The translations under genes and the position numbers were made by a program. Under the pieces are notes generated by a model. That model was not told where the DNA came from. It worked only from the letters and a program-made list of their open reading frames with translations, and did not search any database. Below, piece after piece: positions 5,842 to 6,039 of a DNA stretch of 6,039 nt (positions within the stretch are counted from its first letter, which is position 1; every line of letters begins with the position of its first letter). Location: positions 1-6,039 of the forward strand of contig CABUCA010000092.1 of assembly GCA_902489965.1 (NCBI GenBank), in the 5' to 3' direction. This DNA is from an uncultured Collinsella sp. GTDB lineage: Bacteria; Actinomycetota; Coriobacteriia; Coriobacteriales; Coriobacteriaceae.

Positions 5842-6039
5842 TTAGCGCCACGGATCGGCTTCGAACATCGGCTCGCGCTCGGGGCGTCGGTCGCTGTAGG
5901 GGTCGTAACCGTCATCGTCCTCGTTCTCGGCACGGATATAGGGGTCGCGCGGCTTGGGCGCCGGTTTGGGAGAAGCCTTCGGTGCGACCGGCGCGGCGGG
6001 CGCTGCCTCAGCCGCCGGTCCCCGACGCCGAGTAGATTT
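5842..6039 (-). CDS. C-terminal fragment of an unidentified protein (start outside window)
   Basis: The minus-strand frame is open from the right edge to a TAA at 5844-5842, giving the last 65 residues of a protein. They consist of a basic and Pro/Ala/Lys-rich stretch (with PKASPKPAPKPRDPY) followed by an acidic, Tyr-containing tail (ENEDDDGYDPYSD) that ends MFEADPWR. This is a low-complexity, probably disordered tail and gives no family assignment. It converges on the gene at 4240-5736 across the hairpin. Support comes from the open frame to the edge, the protein-like charge pattern and the position of the stop beside the intergenic hairpin. Confidence 0.6.
   Translation of the reverse strand, partial: KSTRRRGPAAEAAPAAPVAPKASPKPAPKPRDPYIRAENEDDDGYDPYSDRRPEREPMFEADPWR

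Overview
The window looks like a stretch of chromosome from a GC-rich Gram-positive gut anaerobe. My best guess is a Coriobacteriia member such as Collinsella. This rests on overall codon use, a multi-cluster Fe-S/flavin oxidoreductase, a DUF5692-like membrane protein, and a long hairpin of a kind I associate from memory with Collinsella intergenic DNA. The taxon is inference; no rRNA or other marker gene is present.

Layout: (1) Positions 1-2084, minus strand, hold most of a large iron-sulfur flavoprotein whose C-terminus lies off the left edge. (2) Positions 2085-2272 are a divergent intergenic region with two perfect 15-bp palindromes of the form TTGACR-N3-YGTCAA, a strong candidate operator pair. 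(3) A TetR-family regulator (2273-2935) reads rightward, followed 63 bp later by a polytopic membrane protein of about nine helices (2999-4006). A strong intrinsic terminator follows at 4078-4117. (4) After an AT-richer gap, a single-pass membrane protein with a very acidic cytoplasmic N-terminus lies at 4240-5736. (5) A 67-nt near-perfect hairpin (5763-5829) separates it from the C-terminal tail of a convergent minus-strand gene that runs off the right edge (5842-6039).

The most coherent functional unit is the first half: a TetR regulator with paired operators between a redox enzyme and a tetR-membrane protein pair. The inferred model is that the regulator senses a small molecule and controls both arms, with the flavoprotein moving electrons between NAD(P)H and Fe-S clusters and the membrane protein acting on transport, sensing or electron transfer. 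Substrate and physiological role cannot be read from the sequence. The right half appears functionally unrelated. I see no tRNA, rRNA, CRISPR array, transposase or phage gene.
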